Part shown: positions 33,742 to 45,206 of the stretch, one piece after another
Layout of the letters: each line of letters begins with the position of its first letter
Numbering within the stretch: the first letter of the stretch is position 1
Source: Pohlia nutans
Taxonomy: Eukaryota; Streptophyta; Bryopsida; Bryales; Mniaceae
Assembly: GCA_022496805.1 (NCBI GenBank)
Contig: CM040089.1
Span: 36,936,372-37,000,371 of the forward strand
DNA length: 64,000 nt
Direction: 5' to 3'
Program-made: the position numbers and the translations under genes
Notes under the pieces: model-generated
Told to the model about the DNA's origin: nothing
The model's database searches: none
The model's input: the letters and a program-made list of their open reading frames with translations, nothing else

Positions 33742-34499
33742 AGTGTCTTCCTTCAAAAGGGAGGAATATACCTTCACCGATTTCTCTATGAGTGGTAGAT
33801 TCTACTTCATATGTGGGTCTCTTTATTCACACTGGGCTCAAAGAGAACCTGACTTTCTATCTATATATTCTATCCATTAGAATAAATCTAAGGTCTCTAG
33901 TTCTCATGCACAAATATTAATAGAATATTAAATATTAAAAATAATTTTCTTGGCCACGTCAGATTGGATATTCATTTTTTTTAAATTCATTTTTTTAATA
34001 ATAAGATATGTATAATTTTTTAAACTACTTTTTAATTTTTTTTAATTTTTTAATTTTTTTTTAAAATACAATAAAAAGAAATTAGATTCTTGCACGAGCA
34101 TTGAAATGGTTCTTTAGAGGCTTCAAAGCTCTTCTAATGGCTGGAATCTATTTGTGTAGAAAAATAGGGGCTAACTAGTAAATTGAATATGACGCCATAT
34201 TGTGATGGAAAGAGGCCAAGATTTGGTTCAAAACCAAGACCACGACATTCATTCAATGGCACGGGATTTCATATTTAACTAATCTACAATAAATTGGAAC
34301 GCTAAATCCAAAAATATCACCAATTACAAAATGCTCGTTACAAGAAAATGTTTAGCTGTAGTTCAAAGGCATAAGTGCAAAATATAACATTGAAGTAAAA
34401 AATAACGTGTGATATTAAATATTGAATCTATTATAAAACAACAAAAATCAAATGACAATGCATTGTGAAAAAGTAATCAAAATTAAAATGAAATGAGGG
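33742..34499. other. AT-rich DNA, no gene
   Basis: The right end of the 6.6 kb insertion. T-rich and A-rich runs near 33,960-34,080. Nothing further seen. Confidence 0.5.
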
Positions 34500-34518
34500 A
34501 TTCCGTGTACCTGTATGC
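34500..34518 (+). repeat. 19-bp direct repeat, right border of 6.6 kb insertion
   Basis: ATTCCGTGTACCTGTATGC, 18 of 19 identical to 27867-27885. Unit R homology to L resumes here (GTAATGAAGAGGTAATTATC). Confidence 0.85.
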
Positions 34519-35599
34519 GTAATGAAGAGGTAATTATCTAACTTCGAGCGCTCTGGATTACACCTAGCATGCATGAATGAATACCAGTAGTAAGTCTTTT
34601 ACTTCCATATTGTTGAGCTTACCGTGCACAACTGGGAGTTTGTAAGCAAGTTCCTTGGAGCCACCAAACATAGTAACCCCTACCATTTGCAGTAGAAATA
34701 TCAGCCAGGGAAAGCAGTCCAACAATGAACTTATGTAGTAATCCCTCAGTACACTACTTGTAAAGGCGTTGCATCTCACTCAGAACACTGTTAAAGTTCA
34801 CGGTAAACACTTGTCCTACATGACGAATCGCATTTGCCAAGTCTTGAGCTCTTAAGCAACGAGTGCGAAGTGGTGCCGTTTGACTTACCTACCGAGTGAA
34901 AAGCAACGCCTTCTCCTTGTAGTAAAATTGAAAACTTTCATTGGGCAAATTAGTGGCTTTGTGTTAATAATTGCATAGTGACGTGGTAGATACAACAAAT
35001 TCCACTATTTGCACATGATGCTTATTGGCACCAAGTGCACAGATAATGTAGTTCCCAAGATCTAGGTTATCTCGTTGCAACACACGGTATGTCCATTCAT
35101 GCATTGTACCAAAAATCAACCAACATTTAAATTAAATTAATGTCGAAGGAAATCCTTAGAATTATGTATCCTTTAAACTAAACAAGGATTTCCTTTGTTT
35201 TTCACTTCAAAGCAAATTGAAGGGAAATATAAGTTGCACGTAAGTACTTGGTACACAGGCATTGAAAAAGTTTGGAGCAAATGGAACACTCCTCAATGAA
35301 TGACGATGTTGAAATCATATTTTTGTTGTATATTCTTTCTACTAACCAAGGATCAACTTCATTTTGTGTCACTTGAGTTCTAAATTCAAACCTAGCTAGA
35401 GCTAGTATATTAGGGTGTTTTTTGCAAACAACACGTAACTACAAACAGAGCCTCTACAAAAATAGAGTATGAATTGGCATGAAATGGATCACCAACACAA
35501 GTGTTAGAAAACACAATTGGACGTAGCGTGCTGGCCGAATGACCCATTTGACTTAACACACAAGTCACCCTTCAACTGGTATGGGGTTTGTACAATTGC
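34519..35599. other. Downstream flank of old SINA copy (unit R), no gene
   Basis: Matches 380-1,885 without the TTA-flanked MITE. Short frames differ between the copies. Confidence 0.5.
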
Positions 35600-35890
35600 A
35601 ACGCATTCAAAACAAGTTTATCCTCAAATCGATTCAACAATTCATGATCCTTGTGAGGAATGAGAGGAAAGGTCCTTTCAAAATGTCTTCAAGGGAAAGG
35701 TTGTCGAAGTTGAGATTATTGTGACTATGAGCTATATTATGTAGGGATAGGATGGTGCGATACATGTTTACCTCGCTTTCCAAACGAACACGTTCAAACA
35801 AGAGAGTTCTGTGCAACACTTTCACGTTGTAGCAGCTTTCAAACATGGTGCATAAGAGAAAAGAGCCGAAGCTGAAGCGCCCATTCTAGC
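35600..35890 (-). pseudogene. SINA-like gene remnant, C-terminal end only (old copy, unit R)
   Basis: The minus strand reads MFESCYNVKVLH ... SLEDILKGPF, clearly parallel to the C-terminal part of the intact gene (VFESSSDKKVLH ... TLEDTLKGPF). A stretch of ~70 codons is still open (35634-35846), but the RING and SIAH finger parts are gone. It is the counterpart of 1886-2160 and slightly better kept than that copy. Confidence 0.8.
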
Positions 35891-37312
35891 AATTCACACC
35901 TTGATGACATAACATATCCACACCTAGATGACATCAAATAATTGAATTCAAGTTCAACCTTTTAATTGAATAAATTTATTTTCGTGTATTTATGCTTTGT
36001 CAAAAAAATTGCCGAAAATAGCAGAATAAATAAATATTTTTTATCCTTCAAATTAATCGTAAAAAATAATACATATTTAAATGTACTTCATATCAAAAAT
36101 TGGTATCAAAATGATGTTATTGGATATCTATTTTAAACAAATGTTATGGATTGTTTTAAGTAGATGGGACAAACTATTTTTGATTTTTGTACAAAAAGTC
36201 TCTTTTAGAATCTTTAAAACTCTTCAATTTTATATGTATATCTTTGTGTATTTCATGAGTGTAGGAATTCAAATCCCCATCCCCTTGATTCATTTTTTAT
36301 TTTGCTTTAAAGAGAGACTCATTCACCTACTCACCTCACTCCAGAAAGTAATCCGGAATGATTTCCATCAACAGGAGTTACTCTGGTCTAAGCATTTTCT
36401 AATTCAAACTCAATCACAACTTATTGTTGGGCAGTGGCACAATTGGAGTACTCCCAAAGGCAGTCTTAACTCTTAAATGAGTTCTTGTAGCAACTTTGAA
36501 TGAGTTTCTTTTTAAAATAAAATATCAATTGAATCAACCAAACGTGGTTTTGATTTCCTATGCTCATCAAGTACTCAAGAAAGTTTTGACGTTAAAATCA
36601 AAGCATTTTAAAGATTTCAAAAGAGATTTATTGTACAAAGATCAAAGTTTGTCTTAACTACATTAAAACATCCAAAACATTTACTTAAAATATCAAATGA
36701 CAATATTTTGGTACCAAGAGTCAAGGATCTTTAGCATCATACCTAGAGTCAAAGATCTTTAGTTATAGGTGAAGGAGAGGAAGACAAGTTAAAAATCATA
36801 AGATTATTCGACCAGGAGATGAATAGGGCTCTTGACGAGCCTTGTCATAACTCATAAGGTGGAAATTTGGAGATCCATTGCGTCCTTTTTGCGAGCCTTT
36901 TGAACAGATGACCCTTGGCAAGTGGCCATTGGGGCGTGCGATTCAACAGGAGCCACGCCAAAGCTGTTGAGGGATGCTCTTAGTTAAAATGTGATACTAT
37001 TCACAACCATTATTGAGATGTTGTGAAGAATTGATGGTATGAAAGGTAAGGTAATTGTTTATGAGGGAAGAAGTAAACAATGAAAAGTTTGACTAGCGAC
37101 AAGCTTGTTACAACTTATAAACGTGCACGTATATCTGGTCTATGTTGATTTTTCATTTTTGAACGTAATTGATAAGTGAAGATTTGTAAGCGTGCATGTA
37201 TATTTGGTGTAAGTTGATCCTAGAGTACAAGCCTAGTGCGCGTATGTTTGGTGTACATACGTTGATCCTTGAGTACAAGCTACTGAATAAGTGATTGTGT
37301 TCAAGTCCATCC

Positions 37313-37891
37313 ATAACCATTACTGCCTAAATGTTCAATTTCTTGATGATGTACATAATTCAACACCAATTTCTCATCCGCCATTCACCTTGTGCATTGT
37401 GGATTTTTTACTATAGATTTATGGGAAGTTAGCTTCCTACATGTGTGAAACAATTAGAAAGTGGATGATTTGGGCAATTTTTATGCCTCACTTTATGTTG
37501 CAATGATTCACAAAAAAATTCTAAGATCTTAGTTTAAAATTGTTCTTGTAAAAATAAACTCTTAAATTAAGTAACCAAAAAACACTCCAAAAATCACTAC
37601 ACTTAGAGTATTTCGTTTCATCATGTCACAACAAATTTCATCCATACGTTGTCAATATGTTATTCGTAATCAAATTACAAATGAATATTGAATTTTATGT
37701 CTCAAATTTAAAACAAGAAATATTTGTGATAGGAGTCATAGACCTAACCATATGCATAGAATCTAAAATCCATAATGTACAACATTTCTTCATATGGTCT
37801 CAAGTTCAAAATATCCCTATTAGTTGCATTTTATAATGCACCATTACAGTTCTCCAAATTCTGAAGAGATTTGTCGGCATTTAAGGGTTAA
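37313..37891 (+). mobile_element. TTAA-type MITE, type A (copy A4)
   Basis: R counterpart of A1. The 5' tip is decayed (ATAACCATTACTGCC); the 3' end reads GGCATTTAAGGGTTAA. Confidence 0.8.
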
Positions 37892-37927
37892 ATATCAAGA
37901 CAAAGTAGGAAAGTTGAATGTCAATGC

Positions 37928-38486
37928 GTAACCCTTAAGCATCCACACAACATTTACGCGATCAAACCTCATCAACTCCTCACATTTTAAAATACGTTGC
38001 ATTTTTCTTTGGTATTTTATTCATATATGGTATTGTTTAACCGATTTACCCTGATTTTTATAATTATTTGAACAAAATTAAATTTTAGAAGAATTTTCAA
38101 AGTCTTTTTTTTTTTGTAAAAATCACAGTAATTACAAAAGAGCTTAGAATAGTACGAATTTTTTTAGGGTAAATATGAATGTTAGTAATGAACAACAAGG
38201 TATAGGTGGCATTCTTTTTGAGCTTACATTTTAAGAAATTGGATTGAAAAGCATTTTTTGCATTGTATATTGGAATTTTAGGGTTTTGAGCTTTAAAGTT
38301 CTATAGAATGTGTGGTTTTAACAATTTTGAAGAATGTTACATTAGAATAGAATGTAGAAGGCAACCCCACACTTTCTCAAAGGGGACCATTTTGATTTGA
38401 AATTAGGAACTAGGTGAAAATCATCGTTTGACTGAAAAATCGATCAAGTATGGCCCCATGGGGCTCCTTGCACATTTTAGGATTAA
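37928..38486 (+). mobile_element. TTAA-type MITE, type B (copy B2)
   Basis: R counterpart of B1, from GTAACCCTTAAGC to TTTTAGGATTAA. Shares its last TTAA with A5. Confidence 0.8.
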
Positions 38487-38986
38487 CCTCTAATGTCCAC
38501 ATCGCTCTCTAAACTTGGTGAATTGCAAAGATGCGGTATAAAATGCAACTCAGAGGAATATTTTGGACTTGCTGTATGAAAGAAAATTTGAAATTTGAAA
38601 GTCAAAATTCTCTTGTAAGTCGATTGCGAATAAAATATTGACAATGTGAGGATGAAATTTGTTGTGATGTGTTGAAATTTAATACACTAAGTGTAGTGAT
38701 TTTTGGAGATTTTTTGGTTGCTTAATTTTTTGAGTTGAGTTTTTCAAAAGCATTGTCTTTTGAACTAAGACCTTAGAATTTTTTGGTGAATCACTGCAAC
38801 ATGAAGAGAGGCATAAAAATTTCACAAATCATTCTTTTTCGAAATGGTTCACACATGCATGAACTCTATGAAGTTTTCTTGCCATAGAAATCGGTAATAG
38901 TTTTTTCTAGTTGCAAAAAGTGGCTTGATGAATGAGATTTATCATTCATCATGTAGAATATGGATGTTTGGAAAATTAGGGATTAA
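38483..38986 (-). mobile_element. TTAA-type MITE, type A reversed (copy A5)
   Basis: R counterpart of A2, ending AATTAGGGATTAA. About 60 bp shorter internally. Confidence 0.8.
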
Positions 38987-39400
38987 CCCCGAAGTGACTG
39001 AACGACTATTTTATGATCGCTACCCATTTTTTACGATAAAATAAAAATCCAAGGATATAGTGGATTAGGTGGAACTAAGTTAAGTGAGATTTTGAAGATC
39101 TAGTGCATTAATGTAAAGAAGAAGCCATCTTTAAAAAGTCCACGGAGTTAGGTGGAATTAAGTTAGATGAGATTTGAACATAGGTGTGCCAAAGAGACCT
39201 AATTTTAAAAGAATCCAAAGAGATAAGTAGTAGGTGACAAAGAGAGGAGACCTATTTTAAAAATAATCCAAGGAGATTAGGTGACAGTGGCGAGTAATGA
39301 AGATTCGGTGACAATGGCAAATAATAGAGCTTAGGTGAGTAGTGGAGAGATTAGGTGAGAATGGCAGAGTGGTGGAGTGATTAGATGAGAATAGAGAGTG
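38983..39400 (+). mobile_element. TTAA-type C element, 3' truncated (copy C2)
   Basis: Matches C1 from TTAACCCCGAAGTGACTG through a shortened GATTAGGTGACAGTGG array, then stops. The 3' tip is missing, marking the edge of R-specific DNA. Confidence 0.7.
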
Positions 39401-40335
39401 GAAAAAGGTGCTACATATTTATATAAGAATGCTTCAAAATTGTCCCTCTTCTAGCTTCTTTTTCTTCACTTGTTGTTTTTCTGCTTAGTGTTTGATTGAT
39501 TGTAAGTTTTTTGTTGGCTTTGTCCTTTAGACAAAGACTATGGCATTGACTTTAGCTTCTCCTACCCAAACTAAAAGTCTATTTCCCTATCTACAACCCT
39601 TTACACATATTCATGAATTCATTGAAGAAGGTTTTTCATCTATTGAGTATTGAAATGGTCGGCTTCATCGTAGTCGGTCTACCTACCAAAAAACCCTTAA
39701 TCGGTTTACGCCGCAGCGGAACAACCGCATAGTCGTGTGCAAAGTCGCCGTGGTGATGGAGGTCATGCTCGGAAAATTTGCCTTACAAGGTGTAGCTCAT
39801 GACGCCCAGCAATGAGGGTCCCAAGTTCAGCGCGCATTTGAAAGATGATGAGCTCGAGATCATGGTGTGAACACAAAAAATTTAGATTGGGTATAGGCAT
39901 ATGGCTATAGGGAGCGATAGCAATAAAGGTGAGAGTCAATTATAATTCCTTTTGTCTTTTGACACTCACGTTTTGATTCAATTATTCTTTTGATTCAATT
40001 ATTCAATTATAAAGATTGTTTGAGGAAGTAAACAATCCACACAATTGAGAATTGTTCTCATGATTATTTGATTGTATTTTGCTAAGCCTCATATGACTTT
40101 ATACTTGATGACGATAGTATGGTCATTGTGAATTTTCATTTGGACACAATTCAATTTGGGGATCATTTCATTGTTTAGTGGGTCAAGTGTACTATGTGTT
40201 TTATATACATGTTGGAAACATTGACATATCACTTTCCTCTCTAATTACAATTTAAATCAAACATCACATTGAAAATGTCTTGAAAAAAGCACTGAAAAAG
40301 CACTGATGACAACTTAGGTGGTACATGTTTCGGAG
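39401..40335. other. R-specific DNA with a GC-richer patch, no clear gene
   Basis: The patch at 39,660-39,900 is GC-richer and may be coding-derived, but no frame stays open for long. A possible start at 39,540 runs into an early stop. It replaces the 6 kb that unit L has here. Confidence 0.4.
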
Positions 40336-40749
40336 AATGGACCCGTAGAAATACCTTAAACCGTACATCTAAGCAATAATTCAAGCACACTTTGGGACAC
40401 TTTTTTCAAGGTAGAATATTATTGTAGTATTAGCAATTGCAAATGATGATTTTACAAATCAATCTTTTATTTTAATTTTAAATAGGTCATTTAATTGTTA
40501 AGAATTTTCGAAGTGAAAGTGAAAGTTGCTTAGACCACATAAACCATTTTTTAGTCTAAAAACCAATCCCTATATAATTCAAGTTCAACCAATGAGAGTT
40601 AAGGGAATGGTTTCAAAAGCAATTTGTGCGAGAGTTCGACAACAAGTCCATGATGGCAAAATGAGTGCAGGACGGAATTGGGTATTTCTACCTTAGTTGG
40701 ACAAGTATCATTTAGAGGCTTCAACCCACTCACAGCTTTCATCTGCCAA

Positions 40750-40849
40750 ATTGTAATCGCAATTAGTGTTATTCAAAGAACTCCCAAACAATTATGCAGA
40801 TTGTAATAGCAATTGGTGTTATTTAAACAACTCCCAAACAATTATGCTG
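40750..40849. repeat. 50-bp tandem duplication (2 units), R copy
   Basis: Identical layout to 13,234-13,333. Confidence 0.85.
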
Positions 40850-41650
40850 ATTGCATTTATACTACAGGTGCTTATCACGGTATAATACGATGCTGAATAT
40901 CATGGCTAATTTGTGTTGAATATTGGTTACAAGGAGGGCTTCTGTGCTCCAATCTTGGATGATGCAGTAACCTACCAGTTGCAGTAGAAAGTATGAGCAA
41001 CCTGGGAAAGCAGTCTAACAATGACCAAATGTACTAACACAATTTGCACATGATGCTCATTGGCACCAAATGCACAGATGATATTGGGACTTAAGTCTGG
41101 CTTCTCTGCTTGCAGCACACTGTGACCATTGATTTCATGCACCGTAGCAAAAAAACAACCATCATCTAAAACTAATTATGTCTTCCGAATTCTGAGTGTA
41201 TTCTTTAGCAGGGAAACACCAAACAGGGACTGATTTCTTTGGTTGTCCGATTCAAATCTAAGGAAAATATAAGTTGCACGTATGTACTTCGTAAACAAGC
41301 ATTGAAAAGGTTTGAGTAAATAGAACACTCCACTATGAATGTCGATATTGAAATCATACTTTCATCTTATATCCGTTCTGCAAGGTGAACCTAACCCAGT
41401 ATCACCTTCTGAAGACAGTTCTAAAATCAAACCTAGCTAGAGCTAGTATAATAGGGTATTTTATGCAAAAAAAACGAGTACGCCCTGGGCCTCTACAAAA
41501 ACAGGGTATGATATGGCATGAAATGGATCCCCAACACAAGTGTTAGAAAACACATTCAACTGGACCAAGCCTCCTAACCGAATGATCCAATTATCATTAC
41601 AGACAAGTCACCCTTCAACTGCCACGGGGAATGGTTTAACTGCAACAAGT

Positions 41651-42717
41651 TCAATACAATTTTATTCTGAAATCGAACTCCATTTCTGACCACTCGTGAT
41701 CCTCGTGAGGAATGTTGAGGAAAGGTCCCTTCAAAGTGTCTTCCAGGGTAAGGCTGTCGATGTCGAGTTCATTGTGACTCCGAGCTACATTCAGCAGGGA
41801 TACAAAGGTGAGATAGAATTTTACCTCATTGTTCAGCCGAATGCGCTCAATGGAGAGTTTGTGCAACACTTTCTTGTCAGAGCTGCTTTCAAACACGGTG
41901 CATACCAGAAAAGAGCCGAAGTTGAAGCGCGCTTTCCAGCAATTCACCAGTAACCACGCCTCATCAATTCTCAGCATCGTCATTGGGCACGAGGCTTTCA
42001 TTGAGAAACGCGCTGTCCTGTTCTTACTAACGCCATCAATGACTTGAACTCCATGCTCCTCCACCAAGTGCGCGGGTATTCCAGCCTTGGGACCGATGTG
42101 CGTGCAGCGACGAGGCGTTTGTACGGGGCACTGAACTGGCCGATACTCGCACAACTTGCTCTGGTGCTCCTCTATCACATCCCGCTCTGTGTACTTCAGC
42201 CTTGTAGAGCAACCCTGGGGAGCATGCTTGCAGTCTACCCGTAAAGACTCAATGATATTCTCAATGGCTATGTTTCGGTCGGCACCGATAGGTCGGTTGC
42301 ATGACGGACAGTTCTTTGCGATGATGCAACATGCAGAGCACACGCTGTGACCATTGCGGCACTGGTACCTCACACAAAGCCGGACGAAATGATCAATCCC
42401 TTCACTAAACGATGGATCATAGATATGAACATAATGAACACCGTTTAAAAATCACATTGGACAAATTCATCTAGAGTGTGTTGCACCGATACATTAAACT
42501 CAAAACGCACAAGAGGCTAATGTCCCTGGGACAGGACAGGGGAGTCTACTGAATCGCAAGACATCCAACTAAAGTAGTGTTAATCAATCTAGTGTAAGAG
42601 ATTTATCCAAAGGTTGGTACAAAGGTTGGTGCGTGGAAATACCTGGTACACAGGCGCGAGGAGTGGCTGGAAGCAACCGGGACATTGAAGTTGCCTGCGC
42701 TGCGAAGACTCTGCCAT
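41651..42717 (-). CDS. SINA-like RING / SIAH-type zinc finger E3 ubiquitin ligase
   Basis: Two exons: 42643-42717 (25 codons, starting MAESSQRRQLQCPGCFQP) and 41651-42361 (236 codons plus TGA). The intron is 42362-42642, 281 bp, phase 0, CAG|GTATTT ... ACCAG|TGC. Predicted protein 261 residues. The RING C3HC4 is split by the intron: C12, C15 in exon 1; C26, H30, C33, C36, C43, C46 in exon 2. The SIAH-type finger follows with C69, C76, H91, C96 and C103, C111, H123, H128. The C-terminal ~130 residues stand where SINA proteins carry a TRAF-like substrate-binding domain, but are divergent. Such proteins pass ubiquitin from an E2 to bound substrates; substrate and location are not visible here. 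No signal peptide or membrane segment. It is shorter than the ~300 residues usual for plant SINA proteins. The ATG is preferred because it precedes a complete RING, and it is the only copy here with an ATG. Expression is unproven. Confidence 0.85.
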
Positions 42718-43308
42718 GGCGCGCGCTCCCACCTCCAAGAACTCAAGCGAAAGTACTCAATGCACTATGTAAGCAGTAGCTCGATGAATCAACTGCAATA
42801 AAAACTCTCAGCGTCCGGAACGCTTTCACAAATCAACTGCAACGAACCAGTATCTCATAAGACTGAGGTGCAGTCTTCTAACGCTTGACTATGGTGAGGC
42901 GGCGATGTTTCCTCATACACCGGTGAAGAAAGATCGGTGCTCCGAACAGACAGGACCCTCGACTGTCGAGATGAAGCTTGATCACGGACCCGCAACTACA
43001 AAATTCATTTGGTTTACACGATGCAGGGGTCACTCTCGGATGCAGTTAACATGATGCACGATGGCCCCGGCCAGCTGTCGATGGAATTCCCTGTCTGCGA
43101 TTCCCTGCTGTCCGAATTATGTCATGGAGGGCGACCTCAGTCAAGTCACCGCAGAAGATATTCCGGAATGATCTTCGCCGATGGGAGTTACTCTCGTCCA
43201 AACTTTTTACAATTCAAACGTAAACGTAGGTATAATCCATGGTCACAAGGTAAGAGGCATCGTGAAAGCCATAAGCATGAAAATACTGAAATCTTTTCAA
43301 ACAAACCT
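42718..43308 (-). promoter_or_regulatory. Presumed 5' UTR/promoter of the intact SINA-like gene
   Basis: Near-identical to 15,215-15,805, with a GCGCGCGC run just before the ATG and a small palindrome CGTTCCGGACG about 100 bp upstream. No clear TATA box. A ~105-codon open stretch on the plus strand (43009-43326) resembles no protein I know and is not intact in L. Confidence 0.4.
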
Positions 43309-43548
43309 TTAACCTTAAAGGGCTAATGGGATAGTAGATACGTTGGCGTATATTTTACATTAATACATTTGTTGTAAATAGAAAGTTCTAAATTGAGATC
43401 CCTATAGCTTATTAAAAATCATATCAACAAGAATTTTAATTTCACTTTTGATCTTAAACCCATAGGAGGTGTGGAACCATGTCGAACACAATGAAATAGT
43501 ATTGTATAATACTGTAAAGAAAGGGTTCTTTGGACCTTTGAGGGTTAA
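43309..43548. mobile_element. Short TTAA-type element, type H (copy H2)
   Basis: R counterpart of H1, from TTAACCTTAAAGGGC to TTTGAGGGTTAA. Confidence 0.6.
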
Positions 43549-44228
43549 TTAGTTAGCATAGTATCTTTTATAGCGGTTGTTCAAAGGGTTGCGCTATTTA
43601 CCCTTCTATTGCCCATTTTAACTCCTCCCATTGATGTGGCTTGTGGTTTGAGTAGCTTTTCCCCGTTCGCAGCACGTCAATAGAGTTAAGGCCGTAGTGA
43701 TGTGACTCTTTGCTGATAGGTGGAAGTGGAGAAGACTGGGCAAGAATAATAAGAAGACCCAATCGGGAGCTTTGCCATAAGGTGGAAATTTGGAGAGCCA
43801 AGGTGCCCTTTCGGCGAGCACTTCGAAGAGATGTTGCATAGCGTGTAGCAGTTGGGGCGTGCGATTCAACAAAACTAGCCCACCATAGTTGTTGAGGGAT
43901 GCTTTTAGTTAAAAATATATGTGACATTATTCACAATCATTATTGAGATGTTGTGAAGAATTGATGGTGTGAAAGGTAAGGTAATTGTGCACGAGGACAT
44001 AAGTAAAAAATATAGTGTTTGAATAGCAATACCGTAATCACAACCTCTATGCGTGGACAAATATTTGGTCTAGATGTTGATCCTTCAACCTTGAGTACAA
44101 TTGATAAGTAATGACTCATAAGTGTGCACGTATATTTGGTGTAAGTTGATCCTAGAGTACAAGCTAGTGCACTTACATTTCGATCCTTAAATGCAAACTA
44201 GTGATCAGTGATGGTATGAGTGGATCCA

Positions 44229-44695
44229 TAAACCCCCAACTATTCAGATGTTCAATTTCTAGATGATGTATAGAATCCAACACTGACTTCTCATCCTTCA
44301 TGCATTTTTTGCAGTGTGGATATATTATTATAGATTTATGGGAAGTTAGCTTCATGCATGTGTGAGCCAATTAGAAAGGGGATAATTTTTGAAATTATAA
44401 ATAATGCCTCATTTCATTATGTAGTGATGTTCCACAAATTTCTAGGATCTTCAAAAGTGCTCTTGAGAAAATCAATTCATAAAATTAGCCGATGAAAAAA
44501 TCTCCAAAAATTACCACACTTTGATCATTACTGGTGATAGCAATCATAGATCTATCCATATGGATAGAATCTAAAATTCATAATGAACAACCTTTGTTCA
44601 TACGCCATGTTCAAAATATCCCTATTAGTTGCATTTTGTAATGCATCTTTGCAATTCTCCAAATTTGGAGAGGGTTGTGGGCATTTAGGAGTTAA
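44229..44695 (+). mobile_element. TTAA-type MITE, type A (copy A8)
   Basis: R counterpart of A6, ending GGCATTTAGGAGTTAA. It has an internal deletion compared with A1. Confidence 0.75.
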
Positions 44696-44727
44696 GTATT
44701 GGTACAAAGTAGAGAAATTGTCAACAT

Positions 44728-45206
44728 TTAACCCCTAAATGCCTACAATGGAGTCCAGATTTGGAAAATTGCAAAGATGCCTTATAATATGCAACTAAGA
44801 CAATATTTTGGACTTAATGTTTAAATAATTGTTGTACATTATGAATAAGATATTGACCATATGTGGATGAAATTTGTTGTAAAGGGTTGAAATTTAATAC
44901 TCTAAGTGTAGTGATTTTTTGAGATAATTTGGGTGCTTCATTTTTTTAAGATTTGGTGTTTTCGGAGCACTTTTGAACTATCAACTTTGAAATTTTAATG
45001 TGGTGAATCACTCTAACATGATATGAGGCATAAATATTTGAGAAATCATTCCCTACTAATCACTTCACACATGCATGAACTCCATGAAGCTATTTTGCTA
45101 TAGAAATTTGTAGTATTTTTTTGATTTGCAATAAGTGGCTTGATAAATGAAATCTTACTAAGATTTATCATTCATCATTTTGAATATTTGAGCAGTTAGG
45201 GATTAA
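44728..45206 (-). mobile_element. TTAA-type MITE, type A reversed (copy A9)
   Basis: R counterpart of A7 without the inner MITE. It starts TTAACCCCTAAATGCC and ends CAGTTAGGGATTAA. Confidence 0.8.

Larger units (their letters stand above)
27886..34499 (+). mobile_element. 6.6 kb composite insertion in unit R
   Basis: The duplicated sequence stops at 27,885 and resumes at 34,500, with a 19-bp near-perfect direct repeat at the borders. Inside are TTAA elements A3, G1 and F3, a PIF-like MITE, A-rich tracts split by a 10-bp-TSD MITE, a GC-richer gene-like block and a 5S rRNA relic. There are no terminal inverted repeats or LTRs at the borders. It could be an insertion with a long target duplication, or a deletion in unit L between 19-bp repeats. 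Confidence 0.75.

Noticed and set aside
39540..39815. Possible small gene in the R-specific patch
   Set aside because: The frame from the apparent ATG meets a stop after about 25 codons; the apparent continuity needed a miscount of a T run.
41696..42350. Open readings on the plus strand inside the SINA gene
   Set aside because: They are shadows of the minus-strand exon, which has the recognised domains.
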